64,000 nt of DNA. It comes from Synergistaceae bacterium (GTDB taxonomy: Bacteria; Synergistota; Synergistia; Synergistales; Aminobacteriaceae). The translations under genes and the position numbers were made by a program. The stretch spans positions 1 through 64,000 of the forward strand of contig JAHDLC010000016.1 in assembly GCA_018436595.1 (NCBI GenBank). The letters run 5' to 3'. The notes beneath the pieces were generated by a model. The model was given only the letters and a program-made list of their open reading frames with translations. It was not told the DNA's origin and did not search any database. Below are positions 7,925-16,602 of this stretch, in pieces; position 1 is the stretch's first letter; each line of letters starts with the position of its first letter.

Positions 7925-9105
7925 AGAGAACCCGGCTTTTTGTCATCGGATGTACCGGGAGCGTCGGCGGCTCCGTCCTTTCCGTATGCCGCACTTTCCC
8001 TGATTATTTTGAAGTTCGTGCCCTGGCGGCTCATTCTTCCTCCGCGGAAACCGCAAAGCTTGCGGGGGAATTCCAGGCTGACCGGGTGGTGCTTTCCGAT
8101 CCCGCAGCGGCAGCGGATCTCAGAAGATCCTGTCCCGGCGGGCTGAAGGTCCTCGAAGGCGCAGAAGCTCTTGAGGAGACCGCCTCGAGTCCCGACATCG
8201 ACCACGTGGTCGTGGCGTCCACGGGGACAGGAGCCATCGGCGCCCTTATGGCAGCCCTGAGGAGCGGCAAGGATGTTTCACTTGCCAACAAGGAGAGCAT
8301 CGTGGCCGCAGGGCAGTGGATTCTCCCGCTGATCGGCCGGAAAGGGCAGCTCAGGCCCCTTGACAGCGAACATAACGCCGTGTGGCAATGCCTGGCCGGC
8401 AGGGATCCGGCTTCGGTTTCCCGGATCATCCTTACGGCATCGGGGGGACCTTTCCGCACTTTTTCCAGGGAAGATCTGGAGACAGTGACTCCATCCATGG
8501 CGGTACGCCACCCGGTATGGAGCATGGGTGCCAAAATCAGCGTGGACAGCGCCACGCTGATGAACAAGGGGATCGAGATCCTCGAGGCCATGGCGCTCTT
8601 CTCCCTTCCCGCCGAGAGGGTCGATGCAGTCATATGCCCTGATTCCTTCGTCCACGGCATCGTGGAGTTCAGAGACGGATCTTTTCTTCTCTCCGCCTCT
8701 TCTCCCGACATGCGCCTCCCCTGTGCCTCGGCCCTGTTTTTTCCCGAAAAAAGCCCCTTTCCCCCCGTGCCGGTCCCCTCTTTGCAGGGGAGGACAGTTT
8801 CCTTCCTTCAACCGGACGAACAGCGCTTTCCGTCCCTTCGCCTCGCGAAGGAAGCCGCCCGCAAGGGAGGGGCTTTCCCCGCTCTGCTGGTGGGGGCTGA
8901 CGAGGTGGCCGTGGACCGTTTTCTGGCCGGTGAAATCGGGTTTACCGGGATTCCGTCGGTGGTGGAATCGGTTCTTGAACAATGGAATGGACCGGTACCT
9001 GCTTCTCTCGCCGATGCCCTGGACATTCTGGACGAAGGAAGAAGGCTGGCCGCGGCGGTGTGCCGGCGGCTGAAATCTTTCCGTCCCGCAAGGAGATCGA
9101 TCTGA
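7921..9105 (+). CDS. dxr: 1-deoxy-D-xylulose 5-phosphate reductoisomerase
   Basis: Dxr rearranges and reduces DXP to MEP, the second step of the MEP isoprenoid pathway. The NADPH-binding GCTGSVGGS is at residues 9-17. The substrate and metal motifs LANKES, DSEHNAVWQ, ASGGPF and SATLMNKGIEILEA follow in order. Its ATG overlaps the cdsA stop. Together with dxs (29253) and ispG (10145) it shows that isoprenoids come from the MEP route. Confidence 0.96.
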   Translation: MKRTRLFVIGCTGSVGGSVLSVCRTFPDYFEVRALAAHSSSAETAKLAGEFQADRVVLSDPAAAADLRRSCPGGLKVLEGAEALEETASSPDIDHVVVASTGTGAIGALMAALRSGKDVSLANKESIVAAGQWILPLIGRKGQLRPLDSEHNAVWQCLAGRDPASVSRIILTASGGPFRTFSREDLETVTPSMAVRHPVWSMGAKISVDSATLMNKGIEILEAMALFSLPAERVDAVICPDSFVHGIVEFRDGSFLLSASSPDMRLPCASALFFPEKSPFPPVPVPSLQGRTVSFLQPDEQRFPSLRLAKEAARKGGAFPALLVGADEVAVDRFLAGEIGFTGIPSVVESVLEQWNGPVPASLADALDILDEGRRLAAAVCRRLKSFRPARRSI

Positions 9106-10140
9106 ATGGCGAGTCTGCTGTCGTTTCTTTTAGTCATAGGTATTTGCGTCATGGTTCATGAATACGGACACTACATCACGGCACGGTTTTTTGATGTCCA
9201 GGTGCACGAGTTCGCCTTCGGCATGGGGCCGGTAGTTTTCCAGCGAAAGGGGAAACATACCCTGTGGTCGGTCAGGGCTTTCCCCGTGGGCGGCTTTGTC
9301 CGCCTGGCAGGAATGGAGGAAGAGAACGAGGATGAGACTGTCGAACCGGGCAGGGCCTTCTACGACAAGGCTGCCTGGAAGCGTTTTCTTATCCTGGTGA
9401 ACGGCTCCGTCGCCAATGTCCTGCTTGCCCTTCTCCTGACGGCGTTCTTTCTTTCGGGACACGGCGTTGTCAACCTGGAGGAAACCGTCATCGGGGAAGT
9501 CATGGAAGGGTATCCGGCTCAGGCGGCGGGTATCGTGCCGGGAGACAGGGTCCTTTCCGTGAACGGCACCTCTGTGGAAACCTGGCGGGCCATGTCAGCG
9601 GAAATCCGTCAGGAAGCCCCGAAAGGACCAGTTCTTTTTTCCGTCCGCAGGGGAGAGGAGATCCTTTCCATATCGGCGGTTATACTTCCTGACAGGGAAC
9701 AGGGGATTCCCCTTTTCGGAATCCGCCCCGGCATGAAACGGTTCCCCCTAGGGGAGGCTTTTTCATCTGCCCTTTCGTACACGGTGAATATGAGCGTAGA
9801 GATGATCAGGGGAATAGTGCGGTGGATTTCGGGTACAGAGAAAGTGGACGTCACCGGGCCGGTGGGCATTGCCTCCATGGCGGGTGAAGCGGCCAGGAAG
9901 GGGCTGTGGACGTTTCTTTCCTTCCTGGCGCTCATCAACCTCAACCTGGGACTGATCAACCTTCTTCCTTTCCCTGCCCTGGATGGGGGGCGGCTCTTCT
10001 TCACCGCAGGGGAAATGCTCCTCAGGAGGAGACTTCCGCCGAAGATCGAGAATTACATCCACATGACAGGCTTTTTCCTCCTGATCACGCTCATACTCTA
10101 TATCACGTGGCAGGATGTCGTCCGCCTGTTCAGGGGGTAG
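9106..10140 (+). CDS. rseP: RIP-type zinc metalloprotease (site-2 protease)
   Basis: This intramembrane protease has HEYGH at 18-22 in its first membrane helix and the second active-site motif LLPFPALDGG near 285. A PDZ domain lies between, around residues 125-200. The family cleaves membrane-bound anti-sigma factors or remnant signal peptides. ATG follows the dxr stop directly, with AAGGAGAT upstream. No anti-sigma factor is encoded nearby, so the substrate cannot be told from the context. Confidence 0.93.
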   Translation: MASLLSFLLVIGICVMVHEYGHYITARFFDVQVHEFAFGMGPVVFQRKGKHTLWSVRAFPVGGFVRLAGMEEENEDETVEPGRAFYDKAAWKRFLILVNGSVANVLLALLLTAFFLSGHGVVNLEETVIGEVMEGYPAQAAGIVPGDRVLSVNGTSVETWRAMSAEIRQEAPKGPVLFSVRRGEEILSISAVILPDREQGIPLFGIRPGMKRFPLGEAFSSALSYTVNMSVEMIRGIVRWISGTEKVDVTGPVGIASMAGEAARKGLWTFLSFLALINLNLGLINLLPFPALDGGRLFFTAGEMLLRRRLPPKIENYIHMTGFFLLITLILYITWQDVVRLFRG

Positions 10141-10144
10141 GATT

Positions 10145-11212
10145 TTGGCAGAAACGGTCATCATTGGCGGCCTTTCCATCGGAAACGGCCATCCCGTGCG
10201 GGTTGAGAGCATGCTCAAAATACCCCTCTCCTCAAGGGAAGAGTGTCTCGAACAGTGCCGCTCCCTTGCCTCCTGCGGATGTGAGCTGGTCCGGGCAGCC
10301 TTTCCTTCCCCTGAACTCGCCGGGGATCTTGCATGGCTGAACGATAAATCACCCGTTCCCCTCATGGCGGACATTCATTTTGATCCGGCCCTCGCCCTGG
10401 CGGCCCTGGAAGCGGGAACGCCGTCCATCCGGATCAACCCGGGGAATATGGCCCGGGCCCGCCTCCGGGAGGTTGTCGCTTCGGCACGGGAGAAAAAGGC
10501 GGTCATACGGATAGGTGCCAACGGCGGATCCCTGAATTCCGCCCAGCTGGAGAAGGCAGGAGGAGTCCGTTCCGACGCCCTTGCGGCAGCGGTGGAAGAA
10601 CAGCTCCTGATTCTCCTGGATGAAGGCTTTCAGGATATAATATTGTCCGCCAAGTCCACATCCGTACATGAAACGGTCCGGGCGAACTCTCTTCTCGCCC
10701 TGAAATATCCCGGCTATCCGTTTCACATAGGGATCACGGAATCGGGATGTGGACGGGACGGTTTGGTGAAAAGCGCTGCGGGGTTGGCCCTGCTTCTCGG
10801 TCAGGGTATAGGGAATACCATCCGCATCAGCCTTACGGAATCTCCTCTCGAGGAGGTCCGGGCAGGATATTCCCTGCTCAGGGCCCTGGACCTGAGACAG
10901 AGGGGCGGAAGCCTTATTTCATGCCCGACCTGCGGGCGGAAAAGGATTGAGGTCAGGATGATCGTCGACCTGGTGACGCCCTTCCTTGAGAGTCTGCCGG
11001 ACGGTGTGACCGTGGCCGTGATGGGCTGTGAAGTAAACGGACCTCGGGAAGCCATGGACGCCGATTTCGGGATTGCCGGATCTCCCCGGGGTGCGGTGGT
11101 CTTTTCGAAGGGGACCGTTTTGAAGGAGGTTCCCCTGGAGATGGTACCGGAACTTCTGGAACAGATGGCCGAGGAAACACGACGGCAAAAAGGAAATGAA
11201 GAGGACAATTAA
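10145..11212 (+). CDS. ispG: 4-hydroxy-3-methylbut-2-enyl diphosphate synthase
   Basis: IspG converts MEcPP to HMBPP using a 4Fe-4S cluster. The cluster ligands are visible as CPTCGR near residue 260 and the Cys in MGCEVNGPREA near 300, whose final Glu is also conserved. The usual GPGEA reads GPREA here, a single change. The TTG at 10145 gives the standard family N-terminus and has AGGGGGTAGG 6-8 bases upstream. An in-frame ATG at 10115, inside rseP, would add ten atypical residues. Confidence 0.92.
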   Translation: MAETVIIGGLSIGNGHPVRVESMLKIPLSSREECLEQCRSLASCGCELVRAAFPSPELAGDLAWLNDKSPVPLMADIHFDPALALAALEAGTPSIRINPGNMARARLREVVASAREKKAVIRIGANGGSLNSAQLEKAGGVRSDALAAAVEEQLLILLDEGFQDIILSAKSTSVHETVRANSLLALKYPGYPFHIGITESGCGRDGLVKSAAGLALLLGQGIGNTIRISLTESPLEEVRAGYSLLRALDLRQRGGSLISCPTCGRKRIEVRMIVDLVTPFLESLPDGVTVAVMGCEVNGPREAMDADFGIAGSPRGAVVFSKGTVLKEVPLEMVPELLEQMAEETRRQKGNEEDN

Positions 11213-11245
11213 TAAACTGGGTAAATGGAAAGGGGAAAGAGCACA

Positions 11246-12196
11246 ATGCCGGTGAACCTGAAAGGAAGAAGCTTTCTTACGCTTATGGATTTCTCGAAGG
11301 ATGAAATCTATTATCTGCTTGACCTTGCTGCGGACCTGAAGGCGAAAAAGAGGGCGGGGATACGGGGCAATGCACTCCAGGGAAAGAATATCGCGCTGCT
11401 GTTTGAAAAAGCGTCCACCCGAACCCGCTGCGCTTTTACTGTCGCCTGCATCGACGAGGGGGCCCACCCGGAATTCCTCGGCAAAAACGACATCCACCTC
11501 GGTGGCAAGGAAGATGTAAAGGACACAGCCAGGGTCCTGGGGAGGATGTTTGACGGCATCGAATACCGGGGCTTCAAGCAGTCCATGGTGGAAGAACTTG
11601 CGGAATACGCCGGAGTTCCCGTCTGGAACGGACTGACCGACGTGGACCACCCGACCCAGATTCTCGCCGACTTCCTCACCCTTCAGGAGAATTTCGGCAG
11701 GATTCTGAAGGGAGTGCGTCTCGTGTACTGCGGCGACGGAAGAAACAACATGTCCAACGCTCTGATGATCGGGTGCGCCAAACTGGGAATGCATTACGTG
11801 GTGGCCTCCCCGGCGTCTCTCTTCCCGGATGCGGGCCTTCTGGAACAGTGCAGGGCACTTGCCGCGGTTTCCGGCGGCTCGGTCACGGTTTTTGAAGACC
11901 CCTTCGAGGCCGTGAAGGGAGCCGATGCGGTGTACACCGACGTATGGGTTTCCATGGGCGAAGAGGAAAAGAAGAAGGAGCGGGAATCCCTTCTGAGGCC
12001 CTTCCAGGTTTCCATGAATCTCATGAAGGCTTCGGGAAAGGACGGAACCATATTCCTTCACTGCCTTCCTGCGGTTAAAGGACAGGAGGTCACGGAAGAC
12101 GTGTTCGAAGCTCCTTTCTCGAAGGTATTCGATGAGGCGGAGAACAGGATGCACACCATTAAGGCGGTTATGGTCGCCACCATCGGCAACCAGTGA
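11246..12196 (+). CDS. argF: Ornithine carbamoyltransferase
   Basis: The enzyme joins ornithine and carbamoyl phosphate to make citrulline, in arginine synthesis or, in reverse, in the arginine deiminase pathway. The carbamoyl-phosphate motif [14 protein letters not shown] and the ornithine-site [10 protein letters not shown] are present. The ATG at 11246 gives the usual short N-terminus and has AGGGG ten bases upstream; an ATG at 11225 is also in frame. No other arginine gene is adjacent, so whether it is anabolic or catabolic is open. Confidence 0.93.
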   Translation: MPVNLKGRSFLTLMDFSKDEIYYLLDLAADLKAKKRAGIRGNALQGKNIALLFEKASTRTRCAFTVACIDEGAHPEFLGKNDIHLGGKEDVKDTARVLGRMFDGIEYRGFKQSMVEELAEYAGVPVWNGLTDVDHPTQILADFLTLQENFGRILKGVRLVYCGDGRNNMSNALMIGCAKLGMHYVVASPASLFPDAGLLEQCRALAAVSGGSVTVFEDPFEAVKGADAVYTDVWVSMGEEEKKKERESLLRPFQVSMNLMKASGKDGTIFLHCLPAVKGQEVTEDVFEAPFSKVFDEAENRMHTIKAVMVATIGNQ

Positions 12197-12221
12197 TTTT
12201 TCAGGCATGGAGGTGAGAGGA

Positions 12222-12398
12222 ATGGAAAACTCGCGGCTTTTCCGCTGCGCCTCCTGCGGTGAGGAGTTTCGCCTGGGAGAGGGAGAGCGTACGCTCCGGT
12301 GCCCTTCCTGCGGAAGCAAAGTGCTGATTCTTCTCGAGGGCGAAAGCCTGTCGAGGAGAAAGTGCGGAGGATGCTCGGGCGGTTCCTGCTCCACCTGA
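12222..12398 (+). CDS. Small zinc-ribbon protein
   Basis: The 58-residue product has two CxxC pairs (CASC at 9-12 and CPSC near 27-30) forming a likely zinc ribbon, then a Cys/Gly/Ser-rich end, CGGCSGGSCS. The closing pattern recalls FmdB-type regulatory ribbons, but the function is unknown. The start ATG has GGAGGTGA five bases upstream; reading from an ATG at 12207 is possible but lacks such a site. It lies 25 bases after argF and is followed by a strong terminator. Confidence 0.75.
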   Translation: MENSRLFRCASCGEEFRLGEGERTLRCPSCGSKVLILLEGESLSRRKCGGCSGGSCST

Positions 12399-12411
12399 GG
12401 GGGATGAATAA

Positions 12412-12437
12412 GGGCAGCCGGCGGCTGCCCTTTTTTT
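12412..12437 (+). terminator. Rho-independent terminator of the 330-12398 operon
   Basis: An 8-bp GC-rich stem (12412-12419 with 12423-12430) with a 3-base loop is followed by seven T residues. The T-run overlaps the last codon of the convergent nikR gene. Confidence 0.92.
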
Positions 12438-12843
12438 ACAAGATGGCTGAAATGGAAATATCGATGGTTTTTATTCCCCGGACCGAAGAGAGGGCATCCT
12501 CGAATTTTTTGATGGTTCGCGCGTCTCCCTTCAGGACAATGCATTCCAGGCAGTTGTCATGATCAACATGTACGTGGGTAGTACAGATGATCGCATCGCC
12601 GAAATCGTGCTGCAGGGAAGTAAGGGAACCCGTGGCGTCCTTGATGTGGTGGTCGTACATGATGGTTACGGTGCCGAAAACGATGCCGTCTCCCCTGGAC
12701 CACCTTTCCCTGGATAGCCGTTCCCGAATGAGCTGCCGCAGGGCCTCGGATCTGTTCTGCAGGCCCTTGCCCCTGATGTAGAGGTCGAATTCCGAAAGAA
12801 GCGATGCCGGAACGGCGACGCCGAATCGAACGAGCGAATCCAT
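12436..12843 (-). CDS. nikR: Nickel-responsive ribbon-helix-helix regulator
   Basis: The N-terminal 45 residues form a ribbon-helix-helix DNA-binding domain. The C-terminal ACT-like domain carries the high-affinity nickel ligands: His79 in LQHD, His90 and His92 in THVHV, and Cys98 in NCLE. Members repress nickel uptake genes when nickel is plentiful. None of the known nickel transporters, nor a nickel enzyme, is next to it, so its targets lie elsewhere. The ATG has AGGAGGGG upstream. It is transcribed away from the nitrilase-like gene and ends inside the neighbour's terminator. Confidence 0.93.
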   Translation of the reverse strand: MDSLVRFGVAVPASLLSEFDLYIRGKGLQNRSEALRQLIRERLSRERWSRGDGIVFGTVTIMYDHHIKDATGSLTSLQHDFGDAIICTTHVHVDHDNCLECIVLKGDARTIKKFEDALSSVRGIKTIDISISAIL

Positions 12844-12877
12844 ACAAACCCCTCCTGTTCGTCATGTCTCCGGGGAG

Positions 12878-12883
12878 TATAAT
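12878..12883 (+). promoter_or_regulatory. Candidate -10 in the nikR / nitrilase-like divergent region
   Basis: The 73-base gap between the two divergent starts holds a perfect TATAAT on the plus strand. The same AT-rich patch offers TATACT on the minus strand toward nikR. No convincing -35 is found on either strand. One promoter could therefore exclude the other. I found no clear NikR inverted repeat. Confidence 0.35.
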
Positions 12884-12916
12884 AAACTGAAATTCCCTGT
12901 TTGGGGGAGGATTCTT

Positions 12917-13537
12917 TTGGAAAAATTCTTCTGTGTCAGGCTTCTGCCCGGGAAAGGGCAAAAAGGACCCGCCATTGGGGGCGACCGGAAGGGAGAAGCG
13001 TGTCTTGTCCTGTCCGGGCGAGGTGCCGTGTGCTCTCCGTCATGCTGTCCTGACGCAGGTGCCTTTATCGGTATTGGCGGCGACAGTACCGTCATTCTCC
13101 GGGATGACGGCGGCAATGTCCTTCACCGGTACAGGGGCATGCACGGCGAGGGGGCCGGATCCGAATTTGCCCTTTTCCCTCTGGGCCGGTTTCTCTGCGC
13201 CCTTGCCACCGGTTCTGATCTTATGGTGCCGGAACATGCACGGTGTCTCTCTCTTGCAGGAACGGACCTTCTCCTGGCATTCCTTTTGCCCGGGGAGGGC
13301 GAAAAGGCCCCCTTCGAAGCCGTCGCAAGAACCCGGGCGGCGGAAAACGGCATGTTCGTGATTCTAGCGGGTTGTTCCGCTCCGCCCGCAGCCTTCGGCC
13401 CTGACGGGTGTGACGTGCTTCCGGTCCCGGGGGTGGACGGAGGTGCGGAATTCCGCCTTTCCGGGGATGTACTGTCCCAGGAAGGATATGATCAGGTTCG
13501 AAGAAAGGATCTCTATTATTCCCTTACTGCCCTGTGA
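12917..13537 (+). CDS. Degenerate nitrilase-superfamily-like protein
   Basis: The 206-residue protein resembles the second half of a carbon-nitrogen hydrolase. It reads PEHARCLSLAGTDLLLAFLLP, matching the usual FPE-AR-LA-GADLLL block after the catalytic cysteine. Later it has EAVARTRAAENGMFVILA, matching the RA-EN helix, and it ends with the typical RRKDLYY. The position where the nucleophile cysteine normally sits, six residues before the PE, holds glycine instead, and I cannot place the Glu and Lys of the triad. It is therefore probably a non-catalytic relative. The TTG start has GGGGGAGG six bases upstream. The family assignment is inference from pattern. Confidence 0.55.
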   Translation: MEKFFCVRLLPGKGQKGPAIGGDRKGEACLVLSGRGAVCSPSCCPDAGAFIGIGGDSTVILRDDGGNVLHRYRGMHGEGAGSEFALFPLGRFLCALATGSDLMVPEHARCLSLAGTDLLLAFLLPGEGEKAPFEAVARTRAAENGMFVILAGCSAPPAAFGPDGCDVLPVPGVDGGAEFRLSGDVLSQEGYDQVRRKDLYYSLTAL

Positions 13538-13551
13538 GAGAAGGTTCTCTG

Positions 13552-13560
13552 TGCTACAAT
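13552..13560 (+). promoter_or_regulatory. Candidate extended -10 promoter for yebC-ruvCAB
   Basis: TGC directly precedes TACAAT at 13555-13560, an extended -10 arrangement. It lies just after the stop of the nitrilase-like gene and would give a leader of about 105 bases before yebC. Bases 13564-13600 of that leader hold an imperfect GGCGGTG/CACACGCC hairpin followed by six T residues, possibly a weak terminator or attenuator. Confidence 0.4.
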
Positions 13561-13673
13561 ATCGGGGCGGTGAACATCCACACGCCGGATCTTTTTTGGC
13601 GGTGCACAATGTCTTGTTTCCGGTTTCATGAAGCAGTGCAGTGATTCTTTTGATCTATAGAGGGGTGAGTTTC

Positions 13674-14426
13674 TTGTCCGGACATTCAAAATGGGCAAAC
13701 ATCAAGCACAGGAAAGCGGCACAGGATGCCAAGCGGGGCAATCTGTTCCAGAAACTCGTGAAGGCGGTTATCATCGCAGCCAAGGAGGGCGGCGGGGATC
13801 CTGCCATGAACATGCGCCTCAAGGCAGCGATTGATCGGGCCAAGGCCGCGAGCGTGCCCAATGACAACATCATCAGGGGGATCAAGAGAGGTACCGGAGA
13901 AATCGAGGGAGCCCAGTACGAAGAAATCACCTACGAAGCCTACGGGCCGAACGGAGTGGCCATCCTTATCGATGTCCTGACGGACAACAGGAACAGGGCG
14001 GCTTCGGAAATACGGGCCGTGCTTACGAGAAACGGCGGTTCTCTCGGCGAGGCCGGAAGCGTCGCCTGGATGTTCGAGCGTAAGGGAACCATCGAAGTCA
14101 GCGGAAAGGATCTTGACGAGGAAGCCCTCATGACCGTCGCCCTTGAAGCAGGAGCTGAGGATCTTGAGCAGCAGGATGAAGGATATGCTGTGTACACCGA
14201 TCCCGCATCCCTGCCGGACGTAAGGGACGCCCTGGAAAAGGCCGGCTATTCCATCGAAAGGGCGGAAACGGAGATGGTCCCCAAGAACACGGTCCAGATC
14301 AGCGATCCGGAGAAGGCACGAAAGGTGCTCCGCCTCATGGATCTCCTCGAGGAGAACGACGACACCCAGAATGTCTACGGGAACTTCGATATTCCTGATG
14401 AAATTATGGAAAGCCTGGAAGGATAG
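13674..14426 (+). CDS. yebC: YebC/TACO1-family regulator or translation factor
   Basis: The product starts MSGHSKWANIKHRKAAQDA, the hallmark of the family, and has about 250 residues with the normal three-domain layout. Members have been described as DNA-binding regulators (for example of quorum-sensing or ruvC genes) and more recently as translation factors that relieve stalling at proline stretches. The TTG at 13674 is the true start: it has AGGGGTGA upstream and gives the conserved N-terminus, whereas upstream in-frame ATGs add unrelated residues. It precedes ruvC, as in many genomes. Confidence 0.94.
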   Translation: MSGHSKWANIKHRKAAQDAKRGNLFQKLVKAVIIAAKEGGGDPAMNMRLKAAIDRAKAASVPNDNIIRGIKRGTGEIEGAQYEEITYEAYGPNGVAILIDVLTDNRNRAASEIRAVLTRNGGSLGEAGSVAWMFERKGTIEVSGKDLDEEALMTVALEAGAEDLEQQDEGYAVYTDPASLPDVRDALEKAGYSIERAETEMVPKNTVQISDPEKARKVLRLMDLLEENDDTQNVYGNFDIPDEIMESLEG

Positions 14427-14436
14427 AGAAAGAACA

Positions 14437-14964
14437 TTGCTCAAATGTATCGGCATTGATCCCGGGCTGGGAAGAATGGGGTTTGCTTCGGTGGTCCGCG
14501 AGGGGCAGATTTTTCGCTCCCTTTCCTACGGCTGCATCGAAACCCCTCCTTCCGAGACTATTCCTGTCCGGCTGAACATGATCTATGAAAAGCTCGGGGA
14601 GCAGATTGCGTGCTGCTCCCCCGATTTTATGTCGGTGGAAAAGCTCTTTTTCGGGAGAAACATCACCACTGCGGAGTATGTCTGGCAGGCGAGGGGAGTG
14701 GCCCTCCTTCTTGCCGCCCGGCACAAACTGCCTGTTTTTGAGCCCAAACCTTCCCAGATCAAGCTGGCTGTCTGCGGTTACGGAACGGCGCCGAAGGAGC
14801 AGGTGCAGAAAATGGTCCAGCGCATCCTGAACCTTGACTGCATCCCGAAACCTGACGATGCCGCCGATGCGATTGCTGCCGCCGTTACCGGCTTTTTCCT
14901 TTTTGCGGAGGAGAAGAGAACCGCTCCTTCAGGAGGACGTCATGCTGCGATTTCTTTCGGGTAA
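14437..14964 (+). CDS. ruvC: Holliday junction resolvase
   Basis: RuvC cuts Holliday junctions as a dimer. The acidic active site is visible: Asp8 in GIDPGLGRMG, Glu in SVEKLFFGRN, and the aspartates in PDDAADAIAAA. The TTG at 14437 gives the standard N-terminus MLKCIGIDPG; an ATG at 14371 would overlap yebC by 56 bases and add 22 odd residues. The C-terminal tail extends into ruvA by 23 bases in another frame. Confidence 0.93.
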   Translation: MLKCIGIDPGLGRMGFASVVREGQIFRSLSYGCIETPPSETIPVRLNMIYEKLGEQIACCSPDFMSVEKLFFGRNITTAEYVWQARGVALLLAARHKLPVFEPKPSQIKLAVCGYGTAPKEQVQKMVQRILNLDCIPKPDDAADAIAAAVTGFFLFAEEKRTAPSGGRHAAISFG

Positions 14965-15544
14965 GGTCGTTTCCGTTTCTGATGGCCTGGTTGTCCTCGA
15001 CGTTGCCGGGTTCGGCTTCGAGCTTTTCTGCACCGGAAGAGCGGCCGCCATGTGCAGTGAAGGGGAGCCCGCCATGCTGGTGACCCATCTTCAGTTTGCC
15101 GAAACAGGTCCGTCCCTGTTCGGATTCGCCGACGAGAGGGAGCGGGGGCTCTTCCTGAAACTCACCACGGTAAAGGGCGTGGGGGGGAAAATGGCCATGA
15201 ACATACTGAAAGCCGCATCTGCCGACAGGGTGATCAACTGGATCGTCTCCTCCGATATCGAGTCTCTCGTCAAAATTCCCGGAATCGGCCGGAAGACGGC
15301 GGAACGGCTCTGTTTCGAGATGCACCGCCATCTTGCAGGGGAGCACGCCGACCTCACCCTCGAAGGAGTGCTCTCTGGAGGGAGGAGCATGGATCTTGCC
15401 ATGGAAGGGCTTCGCTCCCTCGGTTTTTCCCAGGGTGACGTGGCAGCCGTTTTCAGAAAACTGAAGAACGAGGGAGCAGCAGAAGATGAATCCACGGCGG
15501 AGCAGCTCATCCGCATGGCCCTGAAGGAACTGAAGCGGAATTGA
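14942..15544 (+). CDS. ruvA: Holliday junction branch migration protein RuvA
   Basis: RuvA binds the four-way junction and recruits RuvB. An OB fold occupies residues 1-65, two helix-hairpin-helix segments follow (VKGVGGKMAMNIL and IPGIGRKTAERLC), and the RuvB-binding three-helix domain ends the protein after a short flexible link. The ATG at 14942 has AGGAGG five bases upstream. Total length of 200 residues is normal. Confidence 0.96.
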   Translation: MLRFLSGKVVSVSDGLVVLDVAGFGFELFCTGRAAAMCSEGEPAMLVTHLQFAETGPSLFGFADERERGLFLKLTTVKGVGGKMAMNILKAASADRVINWIVSSDIESLVKIPGIGRKTAERLCFEMHRHLAGEHADLTLEGVLSGGRSMDLAMEGLRSLGFSQGDVAAVFRKLKNEGAAEDESTAEQLIRMALKELKRN

Positions 15545-15555
15545 GGTGATTCTCG

Positions 15556-16599
15556 GTGACAGAGGAAATCAAACGTTTCCTGGATCCTTCCGGCGGAGCC
15601 GGTGAGGACGATACCTCGCTCAGGCCCCTGTCGCTCGGTGAATTCGTGGGGCAGGATAAACTCAAGGAAAAACTATCCATCTTCATCCAGGCTGCCCGGC
15701 AGCGGGGAGAATCCCTGGACCACTGCCTGTTTTACGGTCCTCCTGGCTTGGGGAAGACGACTCTCGCGAGCATCATCGCGAGGGAGATGGGGGGGCAGCT
15801 TCGGGTCACTACCGGACCGGCTCTCGAGAAGACGGGTGACCTTGCGGCCATATTGTCGAACCTGGAGCCCAACGATGTGCTCTTTATCGATGAAATCCAC
15901 CGCCTTCCCTCGAACGTGGAAGAGATCCTCTACCCGGGAATGGAGGATTTTTCCCTGCACATCATCGTTGGAAAGGGCCCCCTGGCGAACAATATCTGTC
16001 TGACCCTTCCAAAATTCACTCTCGTCGGTGCGACAACCCGCCTGGGGCTTCTGACGTCACCTCTTCGCGCACGGTTCGGAATCGTGGAGCAGCTTTCTCT
16101 TTATGACGAAACGGAACTTGCGGGGATCGTGGCCAGAGGGGCGAAGGTTTTGGGTATTACTCTCCAGAAAGAAGCGGCCGTCGAAATAGCCAGGAGGTCC
16201 CGGGGGACTCCCAGGGTCGCTCTCCGGCTTCTCCGCAGGGTTCGTGATGTGTCTGAGGTTCGGGGCAATGGTCCGGTGGACGGAGCTGTCGCCATAACCG
16301 CTCTCGAAATGCTCGGTCTTGATTCGAACGGGCTGGACGAGGGCGACAGAAGAATCCTGAGGATTATCGTCGATCTTTTCGACGGCGGGCCTGTGGGCCT
16401 GTCGACCCTCGGTGCGGCCCTGAACGAGGAAGTCCAGACAATTGAAGACATCTACGAACCATACCTTATTCAAAAAGGATTTCTTGAGAGAACCCCCAGG
16501 GGAAGAAAAGCTACGAGGAACGCATGGCTTTATCTCGGAAAAACTCCGCCTGCAGAGAAAATGGAACAATGGCAGCTTCAGTTTTCTGAGGAGGAATAA
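15556..16599 (+). CDS. ruvB: Holliday junction branch migration helicase RuvB
   Basis: RuvB is the AAA+ ring motor that drives branch migration. Walker [11 protein letters not shown] near residue 58, Walker B FIDEIHRL, sensor 1 [18 protein letters not shown] and the winged-helix C-terminus with TPRGRKAT are all visible. GTG start, 11 bases after ruvA. The length of 347 residues is normal. Confidence 0.97.
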   Translation: MTEEIKRFLDPSGGAGEDDTSLRPLSLGEFVGQDKLKEKLSIFIQAARQRGESLDHCLFYGPPGLGKTTLASIIAREMGGQLRVTTGPALEKTGDLAAILSNLEPNDVLFIDEIHRLPSNVEEILYPGMEDFSLHIIVGKGPLANNICLTLPKFTLVGATTRLGLLTSPLRARFGIVEQLSLYDETELAGIVARGAKVLGITLQKEAAVEIARRSRGTPRVALRLLRRVRDVSEVRGNGPVDGAVAITALEMLGLDSNGLDEGDRRILRIIVDLFDGGPVGLSTLGAALNEEVQTIEDIYEPYLIQKGFLERTPRGRKATRNAWLYLGKTPPAEKMEQWQLQFSEEE

Positions 16600-16602
16600 A
16601 CC

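Noticed and set aside
10919-12544. 541-codon open frame on the minus strand
   Set aside because: It lies antisense to ispG and argF, which have clear family motifs. GC-rich codon bias leaves the opposite frame open; it has no ribosome site or recognisable domain.
12841-12916. Possible NikR operator
   Set aside because: No GTATGA-type inverted repeat with the expected spacing can be seen; single half-site resemblances are not enough.
13564-13600. Strong terminator after the nitrilase-like gene
   Set aside because: The stem is imperfect and the T-run is separated from it by several bases, so it is mentioned only as a possible weak element.
14371-14436. Upstream ATG start of ruvC
   Set aside because: It would overlap yebC by 56 bases and add 22 residues not typical of RuvC; the TTG at 14437 gives the conserved N-terminus.
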